64,000 nucleotides of DNA from Cynocephalus volans. Lineage: Eukaryota; Chordata; Mammalia; Dermoptera; Cynocephalidae. A program made the translations under genes and the position numbers. Shown piece by piece: positions 1 through 12,578 of the stretch (its first letter is position 1; each line of letters opens with the position of its first letter). The DNA lies in assembly GCF_027409185.1 (NCBI RefSeq), contig NC_084462.1, forward strand, positions 39,690,679-39,754,678, read 5' to 3'. The notes below the pieces were generated by a model. The model had not been told where the DNA came from and did not search any database. It was given only the letters and a program-made list of their open reading frames with translations.

Positions 1-180
1 GCCAGCCCTTGGTGCCCTATATAAGCTCCCTCACCCCACACGTGGTGCTGTCCTCCATCTTGAGGGCAGCCCCAGACTGCCTGCCACTTTGAGCACAGCC
101 TGGTAGATTCTTTTCCTTTAATAAAGCTTGATCGGTATCCAGCATCTCAGCTCACTTTCTTTGAATCATACATAAGCAGC
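1..180 (+). mobile_element. 3' part of a retroviral-type LTR (R-U5), cut by window edge
   Basis: A TATA box (TATATAAG, 18-25) is followed about 100 nt later by AATAAA (120-125) and a T-rich U5-like stretch. That is the layout of an LTR of a gammaretrovirus-like (class I) endogenous element. The U3 part lies outside the window. The right boundary is approximate, and no internal genes can be assigned to it. Confidence 0.5.
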
Positions 181-783
181 GCATTTAGAAATTGGCAGAT
201 TTCTGGGTAAGTGGAGGGAAGTAGTGGGGGAGGAGAAAGCCATGAGCAAAATCAGCATCCCTAATGGTCACAGGTTCACAGGGCCCGAGGCGCTCGTGCT
301 CTGAAGAGGAGATCAGTGTGAAGATGAAGGAGGCTGGCAGGAGCCTCGTTACCTGTCGCACTGAGGGGCCAGAACTCTGCCAGGTGCCTGCGGGTGAGGT
401 TTCAGTGACGCTCCAGGGAAGCTCCCTGTTAGGCGAGCACCTTCTGGCAAAATTGATGCGAATTTTTGTCACCTGCACATTAAATATGCCTGCACTTGCT
501 ACATTCTCATGCCAAACATTTGCATATCGCCCATTCAAAAGTTTAAATCAATACACACACACACACATGCACACACACACACACACACACACACAGCTAT
601 AGAGATGTAAATATGACCAGCTGCTACTGTCCTCATTTCTGTAATTGGTCACGGTTCATAGTTGATGTCTATCTCGCCTAGTTGGGATTATTTTTCTAGT
701 CAGGTGACCCAAACCTTAAGTCCTGAAGGATCTGAGTCCTAAGCAGTCCTGCCTTTATGGAATTGTTATTGTTGACTTTATTG
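181..783. other. Unassigned intergenic sequence with a CA microsatellite
   Basis: Apart from the CA repeat at 552-595 I recognise nothing here. Short open frames on both strands overlap each other and lack any family motif. Confidence 0.5.
552..595. repeat. (CA)n microsatellite
   Basis: About 44 bp of CA dinucleotides with one TG interruption near the middle. Confidence 0.95.
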
Positions 784-1232
784 AGTTCCAAGGGCTCCCG
801 TGACAAATTATTACAAACTGAGTATTGGTAAAATACAGATTTATTCTGTCATAGTTCTGGAGGGTAGAAGTCCAAAATCAAGGTGTCAGAGAATCCGTTC
901 CTTCTGCAGTTCTGAGGAAGAAGCCGTCCCCTGCTTCTTTTCTGGTGTCTGCTGGTTGCTGGTGGTCCTTGTCATTTCTTGGCTCGTTGCTGCATAACTC
1001 CAATCTCAGCCTCTGTTGTCACACAGTGTTCTTCTTGTGTGTGTGTCTGTGTCTCCTCTTTGTTTCTTATAAGGACACTGGCTATATTGGATTAAGGCCT
1101 ACCCTAATCCAGTGTGACCTCATCTTAACTTGATTATATTTGCAATGACCCTATTTCCAAATAGGACCACATTCACAGGTACTGGGGGCTAGGTCTTCAA
1201 CATTGCTTTTGGGGGACACATCTAACTCACAA
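784..1232 (-). mobile_element. ERVL-MaLR LTR (MLT1A-like)
   Basis: The segment reads as the reverse complement of an MLT1-type LTR: the 'gctcccgtgacaaattatt' start, the 'tctggagggtagaagtcc' block, 'cctaatccagtgtgacctca' and the 'caaataggaccacattcaca' block appear in order. It abuts ERVL-like internal sequence at higher coordinates, so it may be the 3' LTR of a decayed minus-strand provirus. Confidence 0.75.
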
Positions 1233-1399
1233 AATTGTTCACTGAAGTTTACTGTTGGACTCGGCAAAACTAAAGGCACTCTAGGACATCCCCCGTGTTC
1301 AGACATAGTCCTTCATACCTCCCCTAAGAGCAGAAACCCAGTTTATCCTTTCAATAATAATCACCCAGCCAGGACAGTAACTCTTCTTTATAGCTAATA

Positions 1400-3527
1400 A
1401 GGAGCCTCCATGTCCAATTCAATAGATGCAACACATGTTTTCTGGCAGAAGAATTCCTCCTTTTGGAACTAGCACCTCTGAACCAGCAAAGCATGAAGTT
1501 CTAGGGACTGGAAGCAAAAATACTGCAGAAGGAACATTAGGCATAATAGTGAGAAAAACCATTTCCAATCATGCCTTTTTGACTTCCAGAGCAGGCATTC
1601 TCATTATCTGTGGCCAATTCAAAGCATATAACATTTCCAGGGAGCTGGCGCCTAACTGGTGCCATAACTGAGTCTTCCTAATCACTCTGCCACTGTACCG
1701 GTAAACCGTTTCTAAGTGATGGGTATGTAGCAGGATGTATAAATTCCATGGGTGTGAGCTTATTGCCACACCCCTTTGATTGTGAAATGAGTTCCTTGAT
1801 CAGTGTTATTTGAGATAACACCATTATGAGTGTAGCATTCCAGATCCATGAAAGGGAGTGTTGGCAAAAACGTTACTAATAGGGCAAGAAAATTCTTAGG
1901 TAACATGAGTGCTTCCAGTAAAGACATACAGTAATGTGGGGGGATCAATGTTGTAATCTGCTTGCTACCATGTGGCTGGATGGTTCCCCTGGGAAGTAAA
2001 TGTCATTGAGCCCATCAATGCCCTGTGTCACTGCTGCCTCGTTGTACCTGGGCCCGTTGAGCAAACACTAGGGAGCCTTCCTGCACACCACAGCATGTGT
2101 CATCTCATCCACCTGATTACTGGAAGTCTTCTTTTTAGCATATGACCTTCAGTGAACATTCTCATGGGACACAGATATGCCCATCCTGTGCCTACTCTGA
2201 GAAGACCATTTACATACCTCTTCTCCAATCTATTCATCACTAATCTTCCAAATCTGTTCTTTTCCAGTCTCTGACCCTGAATTTGTGTAGATCTGTACTT
2301 CTGGCCATCTATTATGCAGACAAAGTGAAAAATATTTAGTTTCCAAAGTTTTTTCCACTTGGAGGATATCCTTTTCCATTGGTTCTTCAAGGCCGCCCTT
2401 GGGTGGGGCTGTAAAGCTGCGGTAGTCCACCTGTGGCTGTGGCCAGCACATCAGGCAGAACCACCTGCAAACCAGACTATCCTAAAGAACTCTCCATGAG
2501 GTCATGAATGTAAACTGCAGGACAAAAAGATAGAGAAGCAGGAGAAATTGTCATCAGAGTCTGAGTCACCTGCCCATGATGCCTACTTGTGCTTTCTGGA
2601 CTTGCTCAAACCTACTCTCTTACAAACCACTTCCACCTTATGATGCAGCCAATTCTTGTTGAGTAGCTCAGGTCACATGGTCACAGAGTTCCCATTCTGT
2701 CTCTACAAAGCTCTGTGGCCTAGCAAGATAAAACCTGATTATTACAATAATAGTTATTATATGCAGAATAGAAAATGGCTTTGCTCCCAAGCCCTAGATA
2801 TTTGAATTGTGATTCTCATTTGGGCTTGCCAGAAGTGCCACACAGTATCGCTGCTGGAAACAGACATTCAATTACCATGTGCTGGTCCACAAGGCTCAAG
2901 GCACATACCCCAGGCCCCACTTAGAACTTGGAGCTTTGCAGTTTACTTAATAAATGTATTGAAACAGCACTCTCAAATATGGTACATGTTCTCTCCAAAG
3001 AGATCCACCCAAAACTGTGCCCATTTTTTAGTGCTAGGCAGGAGAAGGAATAGCAACTTTCCCTTCCCTTTGGAGGAAACATCCCAATGTGCTTCAGACC
3101 ACACAGCCATTAGGAATATCCCCATAGCGTGAGCCTTGAGTTTCATGGGGTTTATCACTCACCGTCTGCTACATGCGATGCACTAAGATATTTAAGGTTT
3201 TTTCTATTCCTGCTCACCAGGTTCAATCAAGGTAATGTCATGGCTGTGGAGGATGGGTGTGTGCTATGGATGCAGAGATTTCTGCACACAGGACTATCCC
3301 AGAGAGCAGGAGAGTCTGGCCTCATTGGATGTGAGCCATCTTGAATCTGGATTTCACTCCACCAGCCAAGCAAGTGGTGAGAACTGTTCCTCGGTGCTCA
3401 GGTTAACACACTCAGCCAGAAGCTCTGCAAGTGCCCTCATGTAGATAAGGTCAGCCCTATCCAGTACTGAATTCTGTGCTCCTTGCTTTAACATTCTTAG
3501 GATGCATGCAAATGCATTTACCCAGGC
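1400..3527 (-). mobile_element. Decayed ERVL-type internal (pol-like) sequence
   Basis: The minus strand shows blocks typical of ERVL/MaLR internal regions. One short open piece at about 2230-2451 looks like a degenerate RNase H neighbourhood. The frame is broken repeatedly by stops, so no protein can be made. It lies next to the minus-strand LTR at 784-1232 in the order expected for an old provirus. A tRNA-type SINE follows at 3541. The right edge is uncertain, and the assignment rests on remembered family patterns. Confidence 0.4.
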
Positions 3528-3540
3528 TTCTGGTGCTTTT

Positions 3541-3725
3541 TTTTGTTTGTTTTTTTGTTTTTTTTTGTGACCGGTAAGGGGATCGCAACCCTTGGCTTGG
3601 TGTCGTCTGCACCGCACTCAGCCAGTGAGTGCACTGGCCATTCCTATATAGGATCCGAACCCGGGGCGGGAACACTGCTGCGCTCCCAAGCACTGCACTC
3701 TCCTGAGTGCGCCACGGGGCGGCCC
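3541..3725 (-). mobile_element. Dimeric tRNA-Ile-derived SINE with target-site duplication
   Basis: On the minus strand it consists of two tRNA-like units. The second has a B-box-like GGTTGCGATCC and an ending CTTACCGGTCA, followed by an A-rich tail with C interruptions. Identical 13-bp direct repeats (ttctggtgctttt) flank it at 3528-3540 and 3726-3738, showing insertion by L1-type target-primed reverse transcription. It resembles colugo CYN/t-SINE dimers; fruit-bat MEG-T2 is a comparable tRNA-Ile family. Confidence 0.9.
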
Positions 3726-3750
3726 TTCTGGTGCTTTTAATTAGCAAATC

Positions 3751-3872
3751 TATCTTTCCCTTTTTATCTTTTATCTCTATCTCTATCTCTCTCTCATCCC
3801 CTCCCTCTCTCTCTCTCACCCCCCCCCTTTGTACCCCCCCCTTTCTGTCTCTCACTCTCTCCTCTCTCCCTG
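3751..3872. repeat. Pyrimidine-rich simple repeat (CTAT/CT/C-runs)
   Basis: An almost pure T/C tract with CTCTAT and CT units and two runs of C. Confidence 0.9.
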
Positions 3873-4174
3873 GGTAGTATACTTGATATTTGTGACCCTA
3901 ATGACGGGTCTCAAAGCAATAACATGTGATGGGGTGGGCTCTGAAGATGACAGGCATTGCCTTACAAGGAGGCTTTCTGTGTGAAGTTATTAAAAGGCCT
4001 TCAGACAAGGGAAGGCTCTTCAGACTGGGTTCATGGGCTGCTTCTTCCAGGAAAGGTAGCTCACAGAGACTTGGGCTCAACATTCCCAGTTTTTCTTGAA
4101 TCCACACAGATGTCCCCATTCCAGGTCTCAGAATGCCACTCCTACCACAATCAGGGCATAACTTTTACACAAAG
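3873..4174. other. Unassigned; possibly ERV internal remnant
   Basis: About 300 bp between the pyrimidine tract and MER2. Minus-strand character resembles the ERV remnant to the left, but I cannot anchor it to a named family. Confidence 0.3.
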
Positions 4175-4176
4175 TA

Positions 4177-4394
4177 CAGTCATATGTCACTTAACAACAG
4201 GGAAACATTCTGAGAAATGTGTCCTTAAGTGATTTCATCATTGTGCGAACATCATCTAGTGTACTTACACAAACCTCGATGGTATAGCCTACTACACACC
4301 TAGGACTATGTGATACAACAATGATAATCTGTGGGACCACCATCACGTATATGGTTCGATGTTGACCAAAACATCATCATGTGGCACATGACTA
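4177..4394 (+). mobile_element. MER2 (TcMar-Tigger) DNA transposon
   Basis: Terminal inverted repeats are visible: CAGTCATATGTCACTTAAC at the left matches the reverse complement of the GTGGCACATGACTA right end. The flanking TA dinucleotides (4175-4176 and 4395-4396) are the expected target duplication. The internal 'cctactacacacctagg' block is typical of MER2. It is non-autonomous and has an internal deletion compared with the consensus as I recall it. Confidence 0.85.
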
Positions 4395-6249
4395 TATTGG
4401 CAATTCTGAGAACCCAACTTATAATTAATTATACAACCTACTCAACTAAATTCTGAGTCTATTTTACAGCAGCTGTATCTGCTTTGCTGTTATACCAAAA
4501 AAAAAAAAAAAAAGTTTTGTTTTGTTGTTATTGTCACTTCAGAAGCTGTCTGATTCTCTGATCATGACACGAGCCAAGAGTTTACCAAGAGCATGCCAAG
4601 GTGTCCTGTGGCTGCTCTCCTGTGAGGTACACGTGCTGCTGCATCCCTCCCCACACGCCTTGCAGTCACCACTGCCATGAATGTCAAATGCAGCACCAAG
4701 GCACCTGCAGCAAGAAGAATTTTTCCCTGAAACCACAGGTGATAATTGAATCATAAAGCCACTGCACGCTGTGGGTTATAGGGATCCCATTTTCGACTCA
4801 ACATTGCATTCAAGGTGAAGGACATACCAGGTCAACTCTAATATCTTGCGTGGTCTGCATTTTGTGTATTTTTTTTTACTTCCAAAGAGTCAAGGGAGAA
4901 CAGTTCTGAGGAAGGAGCCCAAATGCTATTGGACTTCCCATGTTTATTTCTAAACTTCAAAAAATGGGTGTCCAAACACCACTCACTGGATAAATGTAGA
5001 GGAATGTTTTAATCATTGTAGATTTCCTGACAGTAGCTATTAACTATACAACCATGCAAACTCCTTGTTAAGTACGTAATTAGTGCTCTTTTGACTTCAT
5101 CCCCACCACTGTGTCTTTGAACAGCATGAACTCTTTTGTAGGAGAGTCCACATCTATCCTGGAAATACCCCAAAGGGCCATAAAACCGCATCACCAGTTG
5201 GCTCTGGCTGTGTACGGGAAACCGGTCTACTTCTAAAACACCAGTGCCTTTACCCAATTATATTGACTGGATACAGTCTGTGGTCTTTGTGAGTTCTGGA
5301 AGAGCAAAGCCACTTAACGTGGTTATTCCCAAGGAGCAATCTTAACATTATTAATGTGGCTTGTAGCATCAAGGTTATTAGAATTCAAGGACTTAATAGA
5401 TTTCTCCATCTACTACATCAGTGGTAATTATAGGAATTAGCTGAAAATTAGCTGAGGTGAACTACTGTTTAAATGCAATGGAAAACATTTTGTCTTTTAG
5501 GAGGCCTCTTCTCCACCAACCTCCACTTCTTTTGATACTTAAACAAGTGGGAAAAAAATGTGTTACATCTGGATCATTGTGTGTGGTGTGTGTGGTGTGT
5601 GTGCATGTGTGTAATTTGTTTGAATCTTACAGCAGGAGAGTTTTATTTTTTTTCACAATATGTGCCCCACCAGTGGTTTTGTTTGGGGTTTTCATTTTCT
5701 GGCTATATTTGCAATGTTGGGGCTGACAGCTGCCATTCTATGCCCAATGGACCTAATGGCTTTTCTCACTTGGGTTCAATCCCTCTGTCACCTGGGAAGG
5801 GGGTTTCCTATGGAAAACTGGAATTTGGTACCTTTGGCTAGTGGTGCTCAGACTATCCACCCATTTTGTAATTTCTTGAACTTTTCAGGTATTCTCTTGG
5901 TCATAACTTTTCTAGCTATAAAAGTTCTCATCTTTTAGTCATACAGCAGTCTGTTCAAATCCTTGATCCATTTACTTACCAGTCACTGCATATTTCACAG
6001 AGCTCTTATCTGTCATATCATGGGATACGGTGCCCACAGGGCTGGGTTAACCAAGTGATTTGCTTTCACTGGAAGGAAGTTAGTCCAGCAGGCATGAAAA
6101 GTCCCAGAGGAACACTGCCTAGGGGCAGAGCATGGGAGCAGAAAGTGAGCTGCTGAAAATACCTGGAAACCCATAATAGGAAGTCAGGCATCAGCAACAG
6201 GTAGAGCCATACCAGCAGGTACCCACCACGTAGGGGGAGGCGCCTGTCA
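4395..6249. other. Unassigned intergenic sequence
   Basis: It contains an A run (about 4497-4514) and a short GT-rich patch near 5578-5612. I see no exon, RNA gene or named repeat. The minus-strand open frame at 5009-5257 has no recognisable motif. Confidence 0.45.
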
Positions 6250-6745
6250 GGGATGTGAATGGGTTCTGTGACTTCTCTGGCAACATCCTTCTACTCTTCC
6301 CTTTGTCACTCTGTTCTAACCACCACAGTCCCTCTTCCTCCTTGAACATGTTGGCCATGATCCTGCCTCAGGGCCTTTGCACATGCTGTTCCTCCATCAT
6401 GGAAGGTTCTCCTCCCAGAGACCCAAATGGCTCACTCCTCGCCCCCTTCACATCCTCACCCAACAGACTCTTCTCTCAGTCAGAGGCCTGCCTTCCCCAA
6501 CTCTTGATCGAAATCTTTATACTTCCTCTTCCCACACACCAAATATTTCCCTTTCCCTATTTCATGTTTCTCACTATCACTTACCGCCATCTGACATATG
6601 ATGTATCCTCCTCATTGACCTCAAGCATGATGTCTCCTCTACTAGAATATAAGCTCCATGAGGAAAAGGTTGTTTGTTGGGGTAGTGGCTTTTGTCCAAT
6701 GCTTTGTACAGAGCTTGGTACATAGTAGGTGCTAATAAATGCACA
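6250..6745 (+). mobile_element. L2 LINE, 3' end
   Basis: The L2 3' terminal pattern is plain: 'cctcagggcctttgcacatg', then 'tagaatataagctccatga', then 'cttggtacatagtaggtgc' followed by taataaatg. It is 5'-truncated with no open frame. Confidence 0.85.
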
Positions 6746-6827
6746 AAATGATCATGTAAGATCTTGCCCTGAGTCCACCCTCCCCCCAGAGTAACTGCTG
6801 TTAACACTTCAGCATAGGTAGTAGATT

Positions 6828-7160
6828 GATGTATTGGCCTCCATGCATGGCCGCCAGAAAGGCAGTGTCCCGGCCTTGGTCTTGGCTATAGGACTTGTTT
6901 TGGCCAGTGGCAGGTGGGAAGAAGTGATTGTGTGCTAGTTCTATATCTAGGCCTTAAGAAGTCTCAAAGGCTTCTGTCCAGGCTCTTGCACCTCTGCCGC
7001 CACACCATGAGAAGTACATGTCCAGGCCAGCCACCCGATTCAAGGAGGATGAGAATCATGTAAGTCAATGTCAAGGGAGAGCTGTTCCATAACCCAGAGA
7101 TTCATGAGAATAAGTGATTTTGTTCAGGGCCAGTGAGTTTGTTACACAACAGAATTGTGG
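6828..7160 (+). mobile_element. MLT1-like MaLR LTR fragment
   Basis: The 'ctaggccttaagaagtctca' block, the later 'gccaccatgagaag'-type block and the ending near 'gccagtgagtttgttacac' resemble MLT1-class LTRs. It is diverged and its edges are approximate. Confidence 0.45.
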
Positions 7161-7179
7161 CAATACCTAACCAACATAG

Positions 7180-8640
7180 TACGAATACTTTCCCTTATGT
7201 TATTATACAGTTATACAATGGATCATTCTATACACATCGTTTTTGTCCAATTATATACCTTAGGGATTCTCCAAGGTCAGTACATATAAGCCAAACTTAC
7301 TCCTTGTAATGGCTGGAGACTGTTCCCCAAAATGGATGTAGCATAATTCGTTTATCCATTTCCCTGTTGATGGACATTTAACTTTCCAGACTACTCTTCC
7401 ACCAAAAATACTGCAATGAACATTTATATATATACATCCCTCTCCACATATGGGCACATTTAAGATACATTCCTGGTGTAAAGTTTATTAGTTAAAATAT
7501 AAACACATTTTAAATTTTGACAGATATTGCCAGTTTTTCTAAAAGGCTAGAAACTTAGACTCCCACTAATGATGAGTGAGAACATCCATTACCTGAATCT
7601 TTTAAATTAATCCCAATTTAATAGATGAGGGAAAGAATTCCACTATAGTTTTTAATTTACTCTTCCTTGAGTTTGGGTAAGATTTAATACTTTTTCATAT
7701 GCTCATTGGCTATACTTCAGTCTTCTGTGCAAGTTGTGTTCATAGTCTGCTCATTAAAATGTTTTTCTTATCAATTTTTAGCATGTAGTTCTATATTCTG
7801 GATATTCATCCTTTATTGATTAAATATGTTGCAAATATCTTCTACTAGGCTACTGATTACCTTTTAATTTTATGGTGAATATTTTTTTTCCAAATGAAGA
7901 TTTCAGATTTTACAAAGACAAGCATTTTATTAGATTTATTTATGGCTTCTGAGTTTTGCACTTGGCTTCTATAAAGTTCACAATTTTGATTTTTATCTGG
8001 CATTTGTACCACTTTAATGTTATGAAAATGTACTCTGATATTTTCTCCTAATAAGTTTACAGTTCTGCTTTTTATCTGAACTTTATTTTTTGGTAATGTA
8101 AGAAAACTTTTTTTATATGTGTATCTAATCACCCCCAAATTATTTCTTGAATAGGCTAGAAACACCATTGTTTTTTATTATAAGGGTATGTTAACTTAAA
8201 CATTTTTTTTCCTAAATTTAATTGTGGTTAAAAAAACATAAAATTTACCATACTAACCAATTTTAATTGAAAAGTTCAGCAGTGCTAAACATATTCACAT
8301 ATGCAGTAAATCTCTAAAACGTTTTCATCTTGCACAGCTGGAACTCTGTACCCATAAAACAACTCTCCACTTTACGCTCCCCACAGCCCCTGTCAACCAT
8401 TGTTATACTCTCTCTATATAAGTTTAACTTCTCTAGGTACCAGATATAACTGGAATCATACAGTATTTTTCTTTTTGTTTCTGACTTATTTCACTTAGCA
8501 TAGTGTCCTCAAGGTTCATTTGTGTTGTGGTATGTGTCAAAGTCTCTTTTCTTTTAAAGGCTGATTAATGTTAAGAATGTATTTCAGAAACATCCAGTCT
8601 GCTTATCTGTCCTAACTGTCTACTTCTGCACCTATACTAC
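7180..8640 (-). mobile_element. Old L1 fragments (3' parts), minus orientation
   Basis: Reverse complements of the L1 ORF2 end occur twice: 'tccatttccctgttgatgga' near 7360 and 'cttatttcacttagcatagt' near 8485. Two 3' ends imply at least two insertions. Frames are broken throughout. Confidence 0.7.
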
Positions 8641-8731
8641 AGTGTTTTAACTGCAATAGATCTATGGTGATATTGACAGATAAAGTAATTGCGTTTATTA
8701 AAAATGATATTCTCTTAAGATATTTTCTACA

Positions 8732-9122
8732 GCTATGTTCTGAATGTGTCCCTCAAAATCCATGTGCTAGAAATTTAATCCCTAATGCAACATTGTTGGG
8801 ATGTGGGGACTTTTGGGGGGTGGAGTTTAGGTCCCATTAGATTAATACCATTATAAAAAAGGTTGAAGGAAGAAGTTTGACCTTTTTTTACCCTTCCTTA
8901 CCTTCCACCATGTGAGGACACATAATTCATTCCCTACAGAGGGCACAGCATTCCAGATCCATTTTGAGAGCAGAACGCAGTCCTCCCCAGCCAGCCAAAC
9001 ATTCTGGTGTCTTGATCTGAGACTTCCCAGCCTTCAAAACTGTGAAAAATAATTTTTTTATCCTTATAAATTACCTAATCTCAGGTATCTTGTTACAGCG
9101 GTGCAAAATGAACTAAGACATC
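8732..9122 (+). mobile_element. ERVL-MaLR LTR (MST-like)
   Basis: It starts 'tgtgtccctcaaaatccatg', has the 'gaggacacataattcatt' region and ends with the 'gtatcttgttacagcggtgc' to aactaagaca pattern, all typical of MST-class solo LTRs. Confidence 0.8.
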
Positions 9123-9268
9123 TACCATATAAAATTTAAACATATCATCAAGTTCATAAAGCATCCAGTTAATGTGAGATTTTTGACTAAGATTTTATTG
9201 AATTTCTAGATTAATGTGAGAGAATTTACATTTTTACACAACTTTATCTTTTAACATAGGAATATGAT

Positions 9269-9730
9269 ATGTCTCTTCTCTTATGTAGTTTTTCTAATGT
9301 CCTTCAACAAAGCTTGAAGTTTTACTCACATAAGGCTTGTACATTTTTTGTTAGGTTTGTGGAAGAATTTGCTGGCAGTTCCTCAAACTCTAGTGGACCC
9401 TTCTCCTTGGGCAGGCAGCTGGACTCACTTCCCAGTCCCCTTGCAGGTATGTGGGGTCGCATGACTGAGGTCTCAGCCAGTGTAAGGTGAGCAGAAGTTA
9501 CCTCCAAGCCAGGCCTCTAAAAATCTGCCCACACTTTCTCCTCAGCTCTCTTCCCCTCTGTCTGCCTGGGATGGCTGCTCCTAGGGTGCCCTTGGGAGAA
9601 ATGTACAGAGGACGGCAGAACCCTGGGTCCCTGAATGATGGAGTGGAGCAGAGTCCCATCCTCCCTGTCTGGACTGCCTCCCTGTGCTGCTAGATGAGAG
9701 AGAAATAAACTTCTCCTGGAGGGAATTGTT
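9269..9730 (+). mobile_element. Possible decayed LTR with AATAAA
   Basis: The order CpG-poor body, 'ctctagtggacccttctcc' block, 'ctctgtctgcctgggatggc' block and AATAAA at 9704-9709 is LTR-like, but I cannot name the family. The open frames here (both strands) have no motif. Confidence 0.3.
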
Positions 9731-9891
9731 ACATGTCTGGGTCTCTTACCGTAGATGGGTCTACCATAATTGGTATAGAAATTGGGACCTTGAGAAGGTG
9801 AAATGCTGAAGATGATCTCTGAAGTACATGGCCTAGCTTAGCAGTTGGGCAAATAGGCAGTAAAGAAGAGCTGGAAACATGGAGACCTGTC

Positions 9892-10255
9892 TCAGTCCGT
9901 TCAGGCTGCTATAACAAAAATACCATAGACTGGGTGGCTTACAAACAACAGAATTTTATTTCTCACAGTTATGGAGGTTTGGAAGTCCAAGATCAGGTTG
10001 TCCACAGACTCAGTGTCTGGTGTGGGCCCTCTTCCTGGTTCATAAACAACTTTCTCCTTAACCTCACATGGTGGAAAGAGTGGGGGTCCCTTGGGCCTCT
10101 TTTCTAAGGGCACTAATCCCATTCGTGAGGACTTCACACTCACAACCTAATCACCTAACAAAGGCCCTGCCTCCTAACACCATCACATTAGGGAATTATG
10201 TTTCAACATATGAGTTTAGGATAGACACAAAGATTTTGTCTATAGCAAGGCCACA
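9892..10255 (-). mobile_element. ERVL-MaLR LTR (MST-like), minus orientation
   Basis: It reads 'cagtccgttcaggctgctat', 'ccatagactgggtggcttac', 'tctcacagttatggaggttt', 'gcactaatcccattcgtgag' and 'ccatcacattagggaattat' in order, which is the reverse complement of an MST/MLT1 LTR. It is well preserved across its length. Confidence 0.85.
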
Positions 10256-11459
10256 GCCACACAGGGGCAAACATTTAATCAGGCTCTCCATGGTAATTTT
10301 AGGATTGCCAGATTTACCAACATAAAATGTAGGATACTAAGCTAATTTAAATTTCGGATAAACAATGAATACATTTTACTATAAGAATCGATATGGTGTT
10401 GGCATGTGAAATTGATGGTTAGTGGATAGGAATCCTGTTGTTCTTGAGAAAACTGTATTACCAAAGAAACCGTGACCCTAAAAAAACCCAAACCAAACCA
10501 AAACAAAAAATCCTGAGAATGCAGAATATACTTTGGGCTCCCAAATTTGCACCAGCAGGAAAACTGCTATAAAAACTGTACACACTCCCCACCCCCTGCC
10601 CACCATGACAGCACATTCTCCATTGCCCACTTCAAATATTGCCATGAAGGAAAAGTAAAGAAAAAAATCTCCCTGAAGAGTAGAGCCAGGAGCAACTGAG
10701 ACATGTGGACAAAGGAGATTCTCCTGGAGCTCAGATCCAACATCTGATGAGCTGCTGGCCCAGGTGGTCCCAGCCCACCATTGCTAGGCATGGGTGGTTG
10801 CTGTATGTTTCCTGGTATTTTCTGCTGTGTATCTCCCTCTTAATGGGAGCTTTTGTTGGGATTACTCTATACTGTTCTACCAGGGCATGTAGTTTATAGG
10901 AAGTTGGATAACAGAGATCCACATTCAGATGGATGGAGAAGAGAGGGCATTTCCCAAAGATCCCACCCAGACTTTGAGCTAGTTGAGACTTGGGGTTTAT
11001 CTCCTGGAGAAGGGCTGGAATGAGCTCCATATGTGGGAAGTAGCGTGCAGATAGTTTTTCATACCAAGAAGGGCAGATGACAACAGATTCCTAAAAGTTA
11101 AAAATCTGTCCCTTCTTCTTGTTCTTTCCTAGCTCCCTTGCACTTACACATGACTGTGTGTGTGATTGAGTGCACGTCAGCACAGTGTAAATGCCACATC
11201 CAGACCTGTTCATAACGACCTTTCCTACACACTCCTCTCTGCTTTTCTCCCCTCTAGCTAACTGCAATTGCAACCAGAGTGACCTTGGAAACCATGTGTG
11301 AAAGATGGTAGTTGCTGTTAACCTGTACACCAGGATATCTGTGTGCAGTAGAACCTCCACCTACCTGGAACCACATCCTGTTGCCAAGTGAGATGTTAGA
11401 TATCTGGGTCTACTTAATGCTATAGCATGACCCACTTAGATAGTAAGGGTTATTCCTTG
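10256..11459. other. Unassigned intergenic sequence
   Basis: I see nothing beyond a short A-rich patch near 10480-10510. Confidence 0.45.
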
Positions 11460-12474
11460 GAGTTTTGCATTTGTTCAAATAATTTATAAAGGCATTTGTT
11501 TCTTTCCATTTTATCTTCTAATTGGTTATTGTTGATAAGTATTTTTTAAATATTGTATATCAGACCACTTTATTAGTTAGTATAGTTTAGCAATTAGTTC
11601 TCTGAAATTTAAAATATTTCAGATAAATGTTTTATATTGAAAATGTAAAACATTTTTAAATAGCGGTTTTGTCTCTTTCTGTACACTATACTTTTTTTCT
11701 TTATTAATTGCTAACGTTTCTTATTTAACCTTAAATAAAAGTGGTAATAGCAGGTGTCTTCAATTTTAATATGAATACTTCTGGTACTTCACCATTAGGT
11801 ATTATGTTTGCTCCAGTTTTCTAGATCTCTTTTATATTAAATTAAGAAAGTTTTCTTTTATTTCTAACTTTACTGTTTTGTTTACATTTTTATCAGAAAT
11901 GGGTACTGAATTTTAGCAAATTCTTTCTTGATATCTATTGAGATGATGTTGTTTTTCTCCTTTAATCTGTGGATACAGAGAATTGAATTAATACATTTTT
12001 AAACTGTTGAATCGTGTCTGCATTTCTAGATAAGCCTCATTTTTACAAGATATATAAAGTTTTTAAGAACCATTACTGTGTGACATTTGCTAAGTTTTTT
12101 GGTGGTTTATTTCTGCACCTGTATGTGTTAGTGAGATTGGCCGATAGTTTTCAGCTTTGTGTCAGCCTTGTCTAGTTTTGCTGGTAGTTTTACACTGGAC
12201 TCCTAGAATAAGATAGAATGGGAACATTCTGTTCTATGCTATGGCAGATTTTGCATAACACAAATATAACCTAATCTATCAATGAAGGTTTAATAAAATT
12301 CACTCAAGAAACTGCATGTCATTCATATGGATGGATTTTTTTATTATCTTTTCAATTTTGTCATTGCTATTTCCAGTGTTAGAATTTTGTCTAAGTTAAA
12401 ACTGACAATTTTCAATTAAAATTGTCAATTTTATATAGATATTCAAACATGTTGATATAATTTTATAGAATACG

Positions 12475-12578
12475 CTTTTTTGTTTTGTTTTGGCGACTGG
12501 CCAGTAAGGAATCTGAACCTTTGACCTTGGTGTTATCAGGACTGCACTCTAACCAAGTGAGCTAACCTAACCAGCCAG
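12475..12578 (-). mobile_element. Monomeric tRNA-Ile-like SINE
   Basis: On the minus strand it begins TGGCTGGTTAGGTTAGC, has an A-box-like TTAGCTCACTTGG, 'ctgataacaccaaggtca' and a B-box-like GGTTCAGATTCC, and ends with an A-rich CAAAACAAAAC tail. It is a SINE, not a working tRNA gene: the acceptor stem is not restored, and a tail is attached. It sits inside old L1 sequence. Confidence 0.85.
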
